A DNA stretch of 64,000 nt from an uncultured bacterium (GTDB lineage: Bacteria; Planctomycetota; UBA1135; GCA-002686595), in assembly GCA_937905825.1 (NCBI GenBank), contig CALCXM010000154.1, positions 1 to 64,000 of the forward strand, written 5' to 3'. Positions 8,425 through 17,807 of this stretch are shown here, piece by piece. Both the position numbers and the translations under genes were made by a program. Positions within the stretch are counted from its first letter, which is position 1. Each line of letters starts with the position of its first letter. The notes below the pieces were generated by a model, which was not told where the DNA came from, made no database searches, and was given only the letters and a program-made list of their open reading frames with translations.

Positions 8425-10967
8425 TCTTCGCCGTTCAGCAGAATCGCTCGGTGCACCAAGCCAAAGGTCGCCTGGGCCCATCCGCGGTACTGGGGCCGGA
8501 AGCCGAAGAGGTGCACGTTGCCGGCCCCATACTTGGTCGTGACCCAGGCGGCGCGACCTTCCACCACCTCGGGCTCCTTGATCCAACCCGACATCAACAA
8601 GCGTGATGGAGCGTAGCGCAAAGGAATGTGCAAGTTCTCGTCTGCAGCGCGACCGGATTCTTCGCGCTCCTTCTCTGTCATGTCGCGCCATGCGCTCGAG
8701 CGGCTGAAGAAAACGGCGAGGGAGGCGGGCAGGCCCCCGGTGTAGTCGCTCTCTTGAGGCACCGTTCGTAGGACACTGCCGGGGCAAGAGAACTCGCCCG
8801 CGTCCTTTCCATGGGTGACGTCCACCAAGGGCAATTCGAAAAGGTCGATCGCATAGCTGCTGGAAGAACCGAGCGTGACCAAGGTGCCGCCTCCGCGCAC
8901 GAACTCTTCAATGGCCACGGCGCCTTCCGCTTCGATACCGCGCGTGTACTCAGGGTGCACGCTGCCAGGCGCACGACCCCGGTCCAGTTGACCCGCGGAG
9001 ATGCTGGGGATGATGAGTGCATCGAGGAAATCATCGAGATGTCCAGCGCGCAGCATTTCGTTGCGCACGGCAACGTAGGGCACGCCTTGGGTGTCGAGCA
9101 CGTAGCGCATCCAGCCTTCATCCATGGAACCCGACCAGGGACTGTAAAGGCCAATGCGCGGAGCCCCTTTCAATTCCGCATCGGGCGAATCCCAATCTTC
9201 GAAGAGGCCATCCCAATCACTTCCCCAATCGGCAAACTGGTAGCCCTTGCCGGCCGCCAAGCCCGCGTAGATCTCGCCCCAAACGTCGCTGTCGTGAGTG
9301 CTGAGCGCCTTGCTGAATTCGGGATCGAGCAAGCGCTTGTCCCCCTGGAAACTGGCGAGGGCTTCGTCGACATTGGCGGCGAGCTTCAAGCTTCCTTCGG
9401 GCGCGGCCATGGTTTCCACGCGCTGCACGCCGAGCAGGTAAGGCAAAGTCCATCCCGCCACGTCGTAGGGGGGATCGCCTTCCGGGTAGTTCTGCGCTTC
9501 GAAGAGGTCTTTCACGTGTTGCCCGTAGGGTTGATCGCGCAGGATCACGATCGAACCGGCGGGCCAGCTGCGGCCATCGACGGACACGTCTTCTTGGGCA
9601 ACGTGCACTTCGACGCCGGTTCGAATCAGCACGTCCACCAAGCGCTGCACGGCGCTCTTGTCGCGGTTGTCGCTGGGCAGAATCCAGGAACGCGGCGCTT
9701 GCTTGCCGTTCTCTTCGATTGAACGTTTGGCAGCGTCGAGCGAGTTCTGCAACCAAATCTGCGGTTCGCGCGCGAGGCTACCGATCAAGGAGCGACCGAA
9801 GGCCAGCTCGTAGTCGATGATGTTCTTGATGCGCCACCAACCGCCGGGCCAGGGCTTCGGAAAACGATTGGAGGGCGCGTAGGCTCCCAAGCCGCGGGGA
9901 GCGCTGAGTTCACCGATGGGCAAGAACATCGGCGTGGCCAAGTCCGCCGAAGCCGCTTCGGTGAGCAGTCCGATGATGTTGTGGCGAACGGGCACGTTGC
10001 GGTTGCCGCCGTTCCACCACATGTCGTAGGAAACTCCCGTGGAAACGCCGCTGTAGCCTGCGCTGGTCAAGTCGTGCAAGGCACGGCTACCCAGGGCATC
10101 GATCGCCGAAATGATCGTGGGCTCTAGGTTCGGGTTGAGCGGATCGCGAAAGGGCGGAACGAAAAATCGTTCGCGCGTCGATCCCTGTTGGTGCACGTCC
10201 CAATAGACCTGCGGGTGCCATGTCTTGTAGAGCAGCTCCGAAGTGATGCGCGTCTCGTTTTGAGTCAACATGAACCAGTCGCGATTGTTGTCGTGACCGG
10301 CGTAGAGCTGGTAGAGCTTCAAGAGCCCCGTGGCCTCGTAGGGAGTGCCAACGGTCTCGCGATACCAGTTCGTGACGTGGTCGAGGCCGTCCGGGTTCAT
10401 GCTGGGGGTGATCAGGACAACGCACTTCTCGCGGGCACTCTTCCAGGGCTCTTGATCGCTAGTCGCAAGCTCGTGGGCGAAGGCCATGCCGAACTGCGTT
10501 CCGGCGCACTCGGTGGCGTGCATTGCGCAGGAGATGAAGAGGAACACCTTGCCCTTCTCGACGGCTTCGGCCAGCTGTGCCGCGCTGCGTCCACGGGGGT
10601 CCGCGAGGGTGGCCGCGTAGCCTTTGAGTTCCTCCAGTCGGCCGAGGTTCTCTTCGCTGGAAATCACAGAGAGCAGGAAGTCACGGCCTTCGGTGGTCGT
10701 TCCTACCTTGGAAGTCTGAACGCGCGCGGACGCTTCATTCAAGTGCCAGAAGTAGCCGGACACTTCGTTCCAGTCCGCAAGGGTGAAGTCCCCGCCGAGT
10801 GGGCGCCCGAGGTGTTCGCTGGGCGTTTTGAGTTCAGCGAAAGAGGAGGCCGAGCTGGCCTCCCCCATCGAATTCGAACCCGTTCCAGGCCCGCCGGGTC
10901 CTGTGATAGCGGGAGCGGAACAGGCAACAAGCGGAAGCAGAAGGGCAAACTGGATCATGGACTTCAA
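8421..10967 (-). CDS. M14-family zinc carboxypeptidase lipoprotein
   Basis: An 848-residue predicted lipoprotein (signal MKSMIQFALLLPLVAC, Cys16). The N-terminal half is an M14 metallocarboxypeptidase domain. The zinc-binding HxxE is in CAMHATECAG (His150, Glu153) and the third ligand is in WDVHQQGS (His259). A candidate catalytic Glu lies in LLTEAAS. The C-terminal part (about 400-848) resembles the glutamine-amidotransferase-like region seen in large M14 proteins of Bacteroidetes and Planctomycetes. It likely trims peptides outside the cytoplasm. Its stop overlaps the start of the MORN lipoprotein gene by four bases. Confidence 0.85.
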   Translation of the reverse strand: MKSMIQFALLLPLVACSAPAITGPGGPGTGSNSMGEASSASSFAELKTPSEHLGRPLGGDFTLADWNEVSGYFWHLNEASARVQTSKVGTTTEGRDFLLSVISSEENLGRLEELKGYAATLADPRGRSAAQLAEAVEKGKVFLFISCAMHATECAGTQFGMAFAHELATSDQEPWKSAREKCVVLITPSMNPDGLDHVTNWYRETVGTPYEATGLLKLYQLYAGHDNNRDWFMLTQNETRITSELLYKTWHPQVYWDVHQQGSTRERFFVPPFRDPLNPNLEPTIISAIDALGSRALHDLTSAGYSGVSTGVSYDMWWNGGNRNVPVRHNIIGLLTEAASADLATPMFLPIGELSAPRGLGAYAPSNRFPKPWPGGWWRIKNIIDYELAFGRSLIGSLAREPQIWLQNSLDAAKRSIEENGKQAPRSWILPSDNRDKSAVQRLVDVLIRTGVEVHVAQEDVSVDGRSWPAGSIVILRDQPYGQHVKDLFEAQNYPEGDPPYDVAGWTLPYLLGVQRVETMAAPEGSLKLAANVDEALASFQGDKRLLDPEFSKALSTHDSDVWGEIYAGLAAGKGYQFADWGSDWDGLFEDWDSPDAELKGAPRIGLYSPWSGSMDEGWMRYVLDTQGVPYVAVRNEMLRAGHLDDFLDALIIPSISAGQLDRGRAPGSVHPEYTRGIEAEGAVAIEEFVRGGGTLVTLGSSSSYAIDLFELPLVDVTHGKDAGEFSCPGSVLRTVPQESDYTGGLPASLAVFFSRSSAWRDMTEKEREESGRAADENLHIPLRYAPSRLLMSGWIKEPEVVEGRAAWVTTKYGAGNVHLFGFRPQYRGWAQATFGLVHRAILLNGEE

Positions 10968-11080
10968 GAGGCGTCGCGGTGAAGGAATCGGGCGCCAAGC
11001 ATCCTACTCTCACGGAGCGAACGGCTCCAACGTCCGGCGAAAAGTGCTCCGTGATCCCTCCCGGGAGATCCCAATCCGCC

Positions 11081-12163
11081 CTACAGCGGCTGTCGCGGCA
11101 ACCAGCTTCTGGTGTGGGTCGCGCCCGTGTCGTCCATGACTCGAATGTCGATCTTGCGTGTCGCGTTGGTTCCGGCGAGGGCTTTGCGAACGTCTTGCGC
11201 GCCGCGAATCTCGTGTCCGTCGATCGAGATCACTAGATCCCCCTGACGAATTCCAACGAGCTCGGCCAGGGAACCGGGCAGCACCGCCACCACTTGCAAT
11301 CCAACCTCTGCGCTCGCTCCGGGGTACTGCAAGCTGCGGCGATCCGGGGTCAGCATTTGAACTCCGAGACGATCGAGCGAAGGTTCGATCAGCTGCAGTC
11401 CGCCGCCCCCTGCCTGCGGCTTCCAAAAGGAGTCGAGCTGTGGAGCTTGCGGGTCCATGCGGCCGTGATCGAACTGGAACCCAGGCAGGCTTCGTCCCGA
11501 ACCCAGGCGATCCTCTAGCTCCGGGTACGATTCCAAGAGCTCCTGCAGGTCGCGCGCTTCGTACTTCTTCGTCTGAGTCTTGCCATCCTCGGTCTCGGTC
11601 ACCTCGACTCGAATGCCGTCGGCGTCCTGGAAGACCTGCACACCGGAACGGCTGCTCAGGCCGCCTTGCAGCATCTTGTCCAAGTCCAAACCGCCGAAGG
11701 GATCGACGCCACCGAAGAGTTGTGCGTCACCGAACCCGAAGAGCCGTCCGCCGGGTCGTCCGGAGAAGGCCTCGAACAGGGAGTCGAGATCGTGCAAACC
11801 GTTGGGGCCCGAGTGCAAGTTGCCGAAGGGCGAAGGTTGCACGCGCACGTGGTGCTCCAACTCGCGCAACATGAGCTGGGCGGTCCAAGCCAGTTCCACC
11901 CGGGATGCATCCGCCGCCCAGGCCTTGATCGTCTCTAGGGCGGCCCCGTTGGTCTGGGCGAGCGCCAGCAACTCCTCGTAGCTGGCCTTGCGCTTGACCA
12001 AGTCAGTCTCCCCCATGGCGGCAGCCCAGGCGACTCCATCGAAGCCTTGAATCTGCGTCAGTTGGCCCGGCTGGGTCGGAACGGGTTGCAGGGTCCCTTG
12101 GGCCGGCCCTGCCCAAATCAATGCTGCGGCCGAAAGCGACACGAGAGAAGTGCTTAGGTTCAT
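11081..12163 (-). CDS. Secreted PDZ-domain protein
   Basis: A 360-residue protein with a Sec-type signal peptide (MNLSTSLVSLSAAALIWAGPAQG). Its C-terminal PDZ domain spans about residues 270-355: LQVVAVLPGSLAELVGIRQGDLVISIDGHEI lies in the peptide-groove half of the fold. The middle (about 115-190) is glycine- and phenylalanine-rich. No protease domain is visible, so it is not a DegP-type enzyme; an adaptor or substrate-binding role is more likely. It lies upstream of the M14 peptidase gene on the same strand, 113 bases away, so the two could share a transcript. Confidence 0.7.
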   Translation of the reverse strand: MNLSTSLVSLSAAALIWAGPAQGTLQPVPTQPGQLTQIQGFDGVAWAAAMGETDLVKRKASYEELLALAQTNGAALETIKAWAADASRVELAWTAQLMLRELEHHVRVQPSPFGNLHSGPNGLHDLDSLFEAFSGRPGGRLFGFGDAQLFGGVDPFGGLDLDKMLQGGLSSRSGVQVFQDADGIRVEVTETEDGKTQTKKYEARDLQELLESYPELEDRLGSGRSLPGFQFDHGRMDPQAPQLDSFWKPQAGGGGLQLIEPSLDRLGVQMLTPDRRSLQYPGASAEVGLQVVAVLPGSLAELVGIRQGDLVISIDGHEIRGAQDVRKALAGTNATRKIDIRVMDDTGATHTRSWLPRQPL

Positions 12164-12340
12164 TGTGTTTGTTGTGGCAAAGGGTTGATGATGGGTCGTT
12201 TTCCTAGGCTACGAGCCCTTGGCCGAGGTGTTGGCAAGATCCGAAAAACGCTCTCCCGTGTTAGATTGCGGGTGGTCCGGCGCCCACCCGGACCCGCCCG
12301 CCTCGCTCGCTAGGACCACCTGCTCGCAAGGGCCAACTGC

Positions 12341-13135
12341 ATGCTCTCCTTCCTCAACAACGAACACGGTCTGCGCCAACCGCGGCTCAAGAACTACGCC
12401 TTGCACGCCCTGCACCGTCTCGGCTTGCGGCGCTTTCGGGAAGGCGAAGTCGAGCTGCCCGGCGGGCTCACCATCGGGGTGCGCGAGGGCAGCCACGACC
12501 GGCTGATCGTCGGCGAGATTTGGCAGGACCAGATTTACCCCCTGGACGATCTGCGCTTTTCCCCCGGGGACCTGGTGCTCGACATCGGCGCCCAGATCGG
12601 CAGCTTCAGCTTGCTGGCGGCTTCCCGCGGAGCCCGGGTGATCGCCTTTGAACCGTGCCCCATGAACCTGCGCATGTTGCGGGCGAATGTGCGACGCAAT
12701 GGAATGGAGGATCGCATCGAAGTGCGCGCAATGGCCGTGTCCAGCCCGGGGACCACGGAACTACGCCTCTTTCAAAGCTACACGAACCTCGGCGGACACA
12801 GCTCGTACGGTTGGGTCGGGCCGCCGGTGGATGTGGCATGCACCTCGTTGGATGTGGTCTTGCGCGAAGAGGGCGACGCGCGCGTCATCAAGGTCGATGC
12901 CGAAGGTGCCGAAGCGGCCATCTTTTTCGGGGCCGGCGCAGCCCCCCTGGCGAGGACGGAACTCGTCTTTGCTGAAGTCATCGACCACCCGGCGATCACA
13001 CGGTGGCAAGGGGACGGGGAACCGGTCCCCGACCATGCGGGGTTGATGGCGTTCTTCGAGCAGGCGGGGTTCCAGGTTAGCCGCGACGCGCTTACGAAGG
13101 TGGTGCGTGGACGGCGAGTTTGCGAGTCGCTGTAA
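12341..13135 (+). CDS. FkbM-family SAM-dependent methyltransferase
   Basis: A 264-residue protein with the FkbM methyltransferase signature: SAM-binding motif LVLDIGAQIGSFSLLAA, acidic motif IAFEPCPMNLRMLRANV, NGMEDRIEVRAMAVSS, and a later VIKVDAEGAEAAIF. FkbM enzymes methylate hydroxyl groups of sugars and polyketides. No signal peptide is seen. It is transcribed away from the PDZ gene and is followed by a secreted unknown. The substrate cannot be inferred; glycan O-methylation is one possibility. Confidence 0.85.
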   Translation: MLSFLNNEHGLRQPRLKNYALHALHRLGLRRFREGEVELPGGLTIGVREGSHDRLIVGEIWQDQIYPLDDLRFSPGDLVLDIGAQIGSFSLLAASRGARVIAFEPCPMNLRMLRANVRRNGMEDRIEVRAMAVSSPGTTELRLFQSYTNLGGHSSYGWVGPPVDVACTSLDVVLREEGDARVIKVDAEGAEAAIFFGAGAAPLARTELVFAEVIDHPAITRWQGDGEPVPDHAGLMAFFEQAGFQVSRDALTKVVRGRRVCESL

Positions 13136-13196
13136 GACCCCTTCGCGCGGCACCACTCCAATAGGCCCGAATCCCGGCAAGCTGCTAAGCTCCAGT

Positions 13197-14318
13197 ATGC
13201 TCTACCTCGCTCTCGCCTTTCCGCTGCTCGCCTCCGTCCTCCTTCCGGGACGCGTTGGCCCAGCCGCCATTCAACTGCCTGCTTTCCCCGTCTGCCCCGC
13301 ATCTCCACCTACCGATCCCTCCGGCCAAGCCACCGAGGCTGTGCGCCTGCGCTTGCGACCCGTTTCCTGTGAGTGCGATCCGGGGCTCCGATGCATCCGG
13401 AACGCCAAGGTGCAGATCACGGCCACTGGAGTTGGTAAGGATGGGCAACCATTTAGCCTGCCTATTTGGGAGGACCACTCGGCACCGAGAAAGGATGGGT
13501 GGAGGCTCTTCCAGCTTCCAAGCTCCGTGGAGATCGGGCTGAGCGTTTACGCCCCGCCGCACCCTTTGGTGGAGCAGGTGTTTCGAGTCGGGACGAAGGG
13601 GAAGGACCGCACCCTGGAAATTGACCTGCCTCCGCACGCTGAGCCTGTAGCTCCAGAGATTGCGGCGGAGCTACCGCCGGATCTTCCCTCCTGGTCGACT
13701 GGTGGCGTGCTCATCGTCCACTCAAAGCAAGCACGTCATGTATTGGAATACGTTCCACTGGACCGAATGCCCGTCGGGTTCGAGTTGCCGAGCGGGGACT
13801 ACCTGATCGAGCTGCACGGAGCGCTTGAACCCTGGTGCGCCAGCGGCAGCCCCCGTCCAGAGTGGTATGTTCCCGACCAGGCCGAATGGTCTTCAGGGGA
13901 CCCGAAGCCCATCACCTTCCGACCGCAGCTTGGCTCCAGGCTAGAGCTCAACGTCACTTCACCCGTCGGCGGTTTCGAGCCCCAGGAAATGGAGCCGCTT
14001 CCTGATGGCCCTGGCAACCGGCTGGTTGTCGGCGAACGCTACGCAGGCGACCCGCGGGACATGGTCAATATTCAACTGCGCTCGATCGAAGACAGCAGGA
14101 CCTACGATCTCGAGTGGGGCTGGGAGAAACTGCGTTTTGTCTTTCCTCGGGACTCTTTCCCTATGGGAATGGACGTCTATCAAACCGTCCCCGTGCCCTT
14201 CGGCGAGTACGAATTCATCCTGCGCGGAATCGGAATCGAAGAGCTGCGGCGCAAGGTGACCCTGGGGCCGGAATCGACGACGACGCTTTCCCTCGCGCCG
14301 AAGGCTCGCTCGAAGTAA
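13197..14318 (+). CDS. Secreted protein of unknown function
   Basis: A 373-residue protein with an N-terminal signal peptide (MLYLALAFPLLASVLLPGRVG) followed by a proline-rich linker. The body is rich in beta-strand-type sequence and contains LRLRPVSCECDPGLRCIRNAKVQI, which reads like a carboxypeptidase-regulatory or invasin-like surface module. The C-terminal VPVPFGEYEFILRG and VTLGPESTTTLSL also fit repeated beta-sandwich units. The general style resembles the two much larger secreted proteins at 32041-34509 and 34589-36520. I do not recognise a family. I chose the ATG at 13197 because the upstream extension in the same frame lacks a signal peptide. Confidence 0.6.
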   Translation: MLYLALAFPLLASVLLPGRVGPAAIQLPAFPVCPASPPTDPSGQATEAVRLRLRPVSCECDPGLRCIRNAKVQITATGVGKDGQPFSLPIWEDHSAPRKDGWRLFQLPSSVEIGLSVYAPPHPLVEQVFRVGTKGKDRTLEIDLPPHAEPVAPEIAAELPPDLPSWSTGGVLIVHSKQARHVLEYVPLDRMPVGFELPSGDYLIELHGALEPWCASGSPRPEWYVPDQAEWSSGDPKPITFRPQLGSRLELNVTSPVGGFEPQEMEPLPDGPGNRLVVGERYAGDPRDMVNIQLRSIEDSRTYDLEWGWEKLRFVFPRDSFPMGMDVYQTVPVPFGEYEFILRGIGIEELRRKVTLGPESTTTLSLAPKARSK

Positions 14319-14463
14319 GTCGCGGGATGAGCAGCGTGTTGCGCTCTCGATCCCCGCAACTTGGACGCGCCGCTTATGCGGGCGCTTCAGGCGCACAATG
14401 CCTTCGAGTTAGAAGCCAACGCGAATGTCGACGATGCACACCCAAGGGTGCAGCCAGTCCTCG

Positions 14464-15810
14464 TCAGCCGAGCTCATGGAACGCAGGGTCGTAAACCAAC
14501 ACGCCCGCGCAATCGGACAGGGCTCCCGGCACCAACTCCAACACCATGAAGTTCTCCGCGGGGAAGCCAAAGGGTTCTGTTAGCCCGTGGGGCGCGGCGG
14601 GCTCGAATCCGAAGCGGCCGTAGTAGTCGGGGCTTCCCACCACCACACAAAGATCGTGACCAGCGCGTTTGCAGCGTTCAATTCCTTCGCGAACCAGCAA
14701 GCCACCCACCCCGCGACCTTGGGCGGCCGGGCGCACGGCGAGCGGAGCCAGAGCGACAGCAGCGCGGCTCGCACCGGGACCTTCGATGCGCAGTTTTGAA
14801 AACAGAATGTGACCGAGGGTGCTGTTCGACTGCTCCGCGATCAGGGACAGGCCTCCTGGTGTCGACCGCAAGCGATCCACTAGGTTCGCCTCATCCGGCT
14901 GGCCAAAGGCAGCACGCACCAAACTGCGCACACCCGCATGGTCGCCAAGTTGTTCCTCACGAACATGCATGGGCTCCGGATGCCCCATGAGCGAATGGGT
15001 CCGGCCGGTTTCTTGGAAGCCGATCCGCGAGTAGAGCGCGAGGGCTGGCCCATCCACCTCCGCGGCGAGAATCAGGCGGGGAAGCTTGAGGCACTCGAAG
15101 GCATCACGCGCAACCGCGGAGATCAGCGCGTAGCAGATCCCACGGCGTCTCCAGGCAGGATGAGTTTCAACAGCTTGGTAGCGTCCCAGTTCACCACAAA
15201 CGACAAAGCCGCACTGGCCCACGAGCTTGTCCCCGGCGAACGCTCCCCACCAGGTGGCCAGGCCTTGCTCGAGCCAGCGCTTGCGTGCTGCTAGCAAACG
15301 CTCGCTGAATAGCCGGTAGTTTTCGCTGCCCTCGGCGATCGCCGAATCGGATTCGATGGCGAGGGCCTCACTCGCTTCCCAGTCGCGCTGGAGTTCCAGG
15401 GGTCGGATGGTCCATTCGTCGGTGTCTTTGGCGTGCTCGATCTTGACGTGCTGGGTTGCCCGGAGCTGGCGCGCGCTTTCGGCGGAACGCAAAGCATCTG
15501 GCGTCAGACACATCTCCGCCGTCCCATCGCTGACGAGCTGCAACTCCTTCGCGTGCGCCAGCGAAGCTTCGCCCAGGCACTCCCCAGCCCATGAAAGACA
15601 GCGGTGCCGGATCTGCGGGCCGAAGCGCTCCTCGAAGGTCTGCAACCAGTGCCCCAAGTCTTCAGGCACTGCATCAAGGATCAGGAAGTTGCCGAAGTAG
15701 AAACCGGGATTGTCCGGCGTTCGCACAACGCGGTAGCCGGCATGCTGCTCGACGCAGCCCAACAGACCCGCAATGAAGGCGTCGGTTTCTAAGAGGTCAG
15801 AAGGGGTCAC
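14464..15810 (-). CDS. Tandem GNAT acetyltransferase
   Basis: A 448-residue protein with two GCN5-related acetyltransferase domains. The N-terminal unit (about 20-280) has a GNAT-like core GRYQAVETHPAWRRRGICYALI, where RRRGIC is the acetyl-CoA loop. The C-terminal unit (about 283-448) resembles YhbS-type enzymes, with LAVRPAAQGRGVGGLLVREGIERCKRAG followed by VVGSPDYYGRFGFEPA. The GTG start at 15810 overlaps the TGA of the carbamoyltransferase gene by four bases (GTGA), so the two proteins are probably translationally coupled. Acetylation of a small molecule or sugar in the same pathway is a reasonable inference. Confidence 0.8.
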   Translation of the reverse strand: MTPSDLLETDAFIAGLLGCVEQHAGYRVVRTPDNPGFYFGNFLILDAVPEDLGHWLQTFEERFGPQIRHRCLSWAGECLGEASLAHAKELQLVSDGTAEMCLTPDALRSAESARQLRATQHVKIEHAKDTDEWTIRPLELQRDWEASEALAIESDSAIAEGSENYRLFSERLLAARKRWLEQGLATWWGAFAGDKLVGQCGFVVCGELGRYQAVETHPAWRRRGICYALISAVARDAFECLKLPRLILAAEVDGPALALYSRIGFQETGRTHSLMGHPEPMHVREEQLGDHAGVRSLVRAAFGQPDEANLVDRLRSTPGGLSLIAEQSNSTLGHILFSKLRIEGPGASRAAVALAPLAVRPAAQGRGVGGLLVREGIERCKRAGHDLCVVVGSPDYYGRFGFEPAAPHGLTEPFGFPAENFMVLELVPGALSDCAGVLVYDPAFHELG

Positions 15811-17615
15811 TTTGTCAGCAGAAAATCGCCAAGGGCCAACACGTCCAACCCGCTCGCATAGAACGTTCGCAACGCTTCTTGAGGAGTGGACACGATAGGC
15901 TCTCCCGCGAGGTTGAAGGAAGTGTTGATCACCTGAGGCGACCCAGTCAGTTCGCGAAACTCGCTGATCAACGAGTGCATCCGCGGGTTCTGCTTGGCAC
16001 TCACGGTTTGCGGCCGGACCGTGCCGTCCACATGCACTGCTCCGCCGATGTCCTTCAAGCGCTCGGGCTTGACCCGAAAGGCCGTGGTCATGAAGGGCGA
16101 ACGGTCGCAGCCTTCATAGAGTCCCGGCGCCTCCTCGACCAACACCGACGGACAAAAAGGTCTCCAAGCTTCGCGCCCCTTGACCTGCAAATTGAGTGTT
16201 TCCGAGACGCCGGGGGTGTTCGGGTCCGCCAGGATCGAGCGCGCGCCCAGGCTGCGCGGGCCGTACTCTGCCGCTCCCTGAAACCAACCGACGAGCTTGC
16301 CCTGGGCTAGTTCCTGAGCAACGGTGCTGGCTATGTCGTCGCACTCGACTGCGTTCAGCTTGCAGCGCTTCAAGAGCTCACGGATCTCGGCGGACTCGAA
16401 ATTCGGTCCGTAATAGGTGTGCTCCAAGCGTTCAGCGATGTCGTCGCCGCCCTGGGCCGCCACCCACATGGCCGCGCCGAGGGCACTGCCGGCGTCGTTG
16501 GCGGCTGGTTGGACGAAGACTTCGTCGAAGGCGGGGGAACGCAACAAGGCCCCGTTTAGCTTGCAGTTCAAACCGACTCCGCCGGCGATGCACAACTTGC
16601 GCAGTCCGCCGTACTCCTTGGCAGCGCTTTCCGCAATGTGCAAAACAGCCTTCTCCAACTGGGCTTGAACGCCCCAAGCGAGGTCCACGTAGTTCTCCGA
16701 CAAGTAGGGGGCCGCTTCGCCGGATCCCTGCAACCGATTCTTCGTACATGGGACGGGCCCCAGCTTGCGGTCGAAGCCGGTTAGGAAGTCCACCAAGCGA
16801 TCCGTGTAGCGTTCCGCCCGGCTGTGCCGACCAAAGCGTGTGTACACGGGATCCACTTCATAAGTCCCATCGGAAACGGAAAGCACGGACTCCAAACGAT
16901 CGGGCCAAGGGTTGGAGGCTGCCCGCTCATGGCCAAGGGCGGCCAAGCCCATGAACTTGCCCTCGTGCCGATAGTGACGGAAACCAAAGTACTCAGTGAA
17001 GGCGGCGTAGTACCAACCGAGGGAATGCGGAATAGGAATGGTTCGCCGAACCTGCAAGTCCCGGCCGCGCGCCGTGGCGATCTGAGTGCAGACGTTCTCC
17101 CCCGAGCCATCGAGTGTCAGCACGAGTGCTTCGTCGAAACCACTGGCAAAGAACGAGGAGTACGCGTGGGAGAGATGGTGCGGTACAAACTCGATCTCTG
17201 GAACTCGCCCCTCCACGCCTGCACGCCGCAGACCCAAACGAATCTGTTCTTTCAGGCGCGACGGCGTGTACTTCAAGAGGTTCAACACGGCGCTCGACAC
17301 GGTGGCCGCACCGCCGCCGTTCGCTTGGGCGGTGCTCGTCGCCCGCGGACGATAGCGTGCGTACTGCCCGGCCAAGGCGGTCAGCATGCGGAATGGATAC
17401 TTCGTGCAGTCCCAAGCAAAGGCGATCGAGTCCACTTCGTCGAGAGTGATGCCCGCTTGATTCAAACAGGCTTTCGTCGCATGTCCGGGGAAAGCGTCGG
17501 GGGCACCCTTTGTTCTCGTAAAGCGTTCTTCTTCACAGAAAGCGACAAGCTTTCCAGCTCGCAAAAGGCAAGCACTGGGATTCATGCCGAATCCAAAGAG
17601 GCCAAGAACAATCAT
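15807..17615 (-). CDS. NodU/CmcH/TobZ-family carbamoyltransferase
   Basis: A 602-residue O-carbamoyltransferase of the family that transfers carbamoyl from carbamoyl phosphate to hydroxyl groups of natural products and glycolipids. The ASKHA-fold N-terminal domain is visible: GLFGFGMNPSACLL, the metal-binding HHLSHAYSSF and LVLTLDGSGENV. The C-terminal part has CIAGGVGLNCKLNG, PAANDAGSALGAA, WFQGAAEYGPRSLGARSILA and VINTSFNLAGEPIV, which are characteristic. I prefer the ATG at 17615 because it places IVLGLFGFGMNP at the normal N-terminus. The gene is divergent from a B12 radical SAM gene and coupled to the double GNAT. Confidence 0.9.
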   Translation of the reverse strand: MIVLGLFGFGMNPSACLLRAGKLVAFCEEERFTRTKGAPDAFPGHATKACLNQAGITLDEVDSIAFAWDCTKYPFRMLTALAGQYARYRPRATSTAQANGGGAATVSSAVLNLLKYTPSRLKEQIRLGLRRAGVEGRVPEIEFVPHHLSHAYSSFFASGFDEALVLTLDGSGENVCTQIATARGRDLQVRRTIPIPHSLGWYYAAFTEYFGFRHYRHEGKFMGLAALGHERAASNPWPDRLESVLSVSDGTYEVDPVYTRFGRHSRAERYTDRLVDFLTGFDRKLGPVPCTKNRLQGSGEAAPYLSENYVDLAWGVQAQLEKAVLHIAESAAKEYGGLRKLCIAGGVGLNCKLNGALLRSPAFDEVFVQPAANDAGSALGAAMWVAAQGGDDIAERLEHTYYGPNFESAEIRELLKRCKLNAVECDDIASTVAQELAQGKLVGWFQGAAEYGPRSLGARSILADPNTPGVSETLNLQVKGREAWRPFCPSVLVEEAPGLYEGCDRSPFMTTAFRVKPERLKDIGGAVHVDGTVRPQTVSAKQNPRMHSLISEFRELTGSPQVINTSFNLAGEPIVSTPQEALRTFYASGLDVLALGDFLLTK

Positions 17616-17807
17616 GATGAAGAGAATGAGGGGGGGCGAGTTCAGCCAGCATAGCTTGCCCAAGGAGAGGCTGGGATCCCCAATACTGGTTCACCATAGC
17701 CACACTTGGACGTACCCCCATGAGCCATGCTCCAAGCCGGATTGGGACAACAACCTCAAGGAATATTTGGCCACTCAGAACGCGCGCATCGACCTACAAT
17801 CGAGCAC

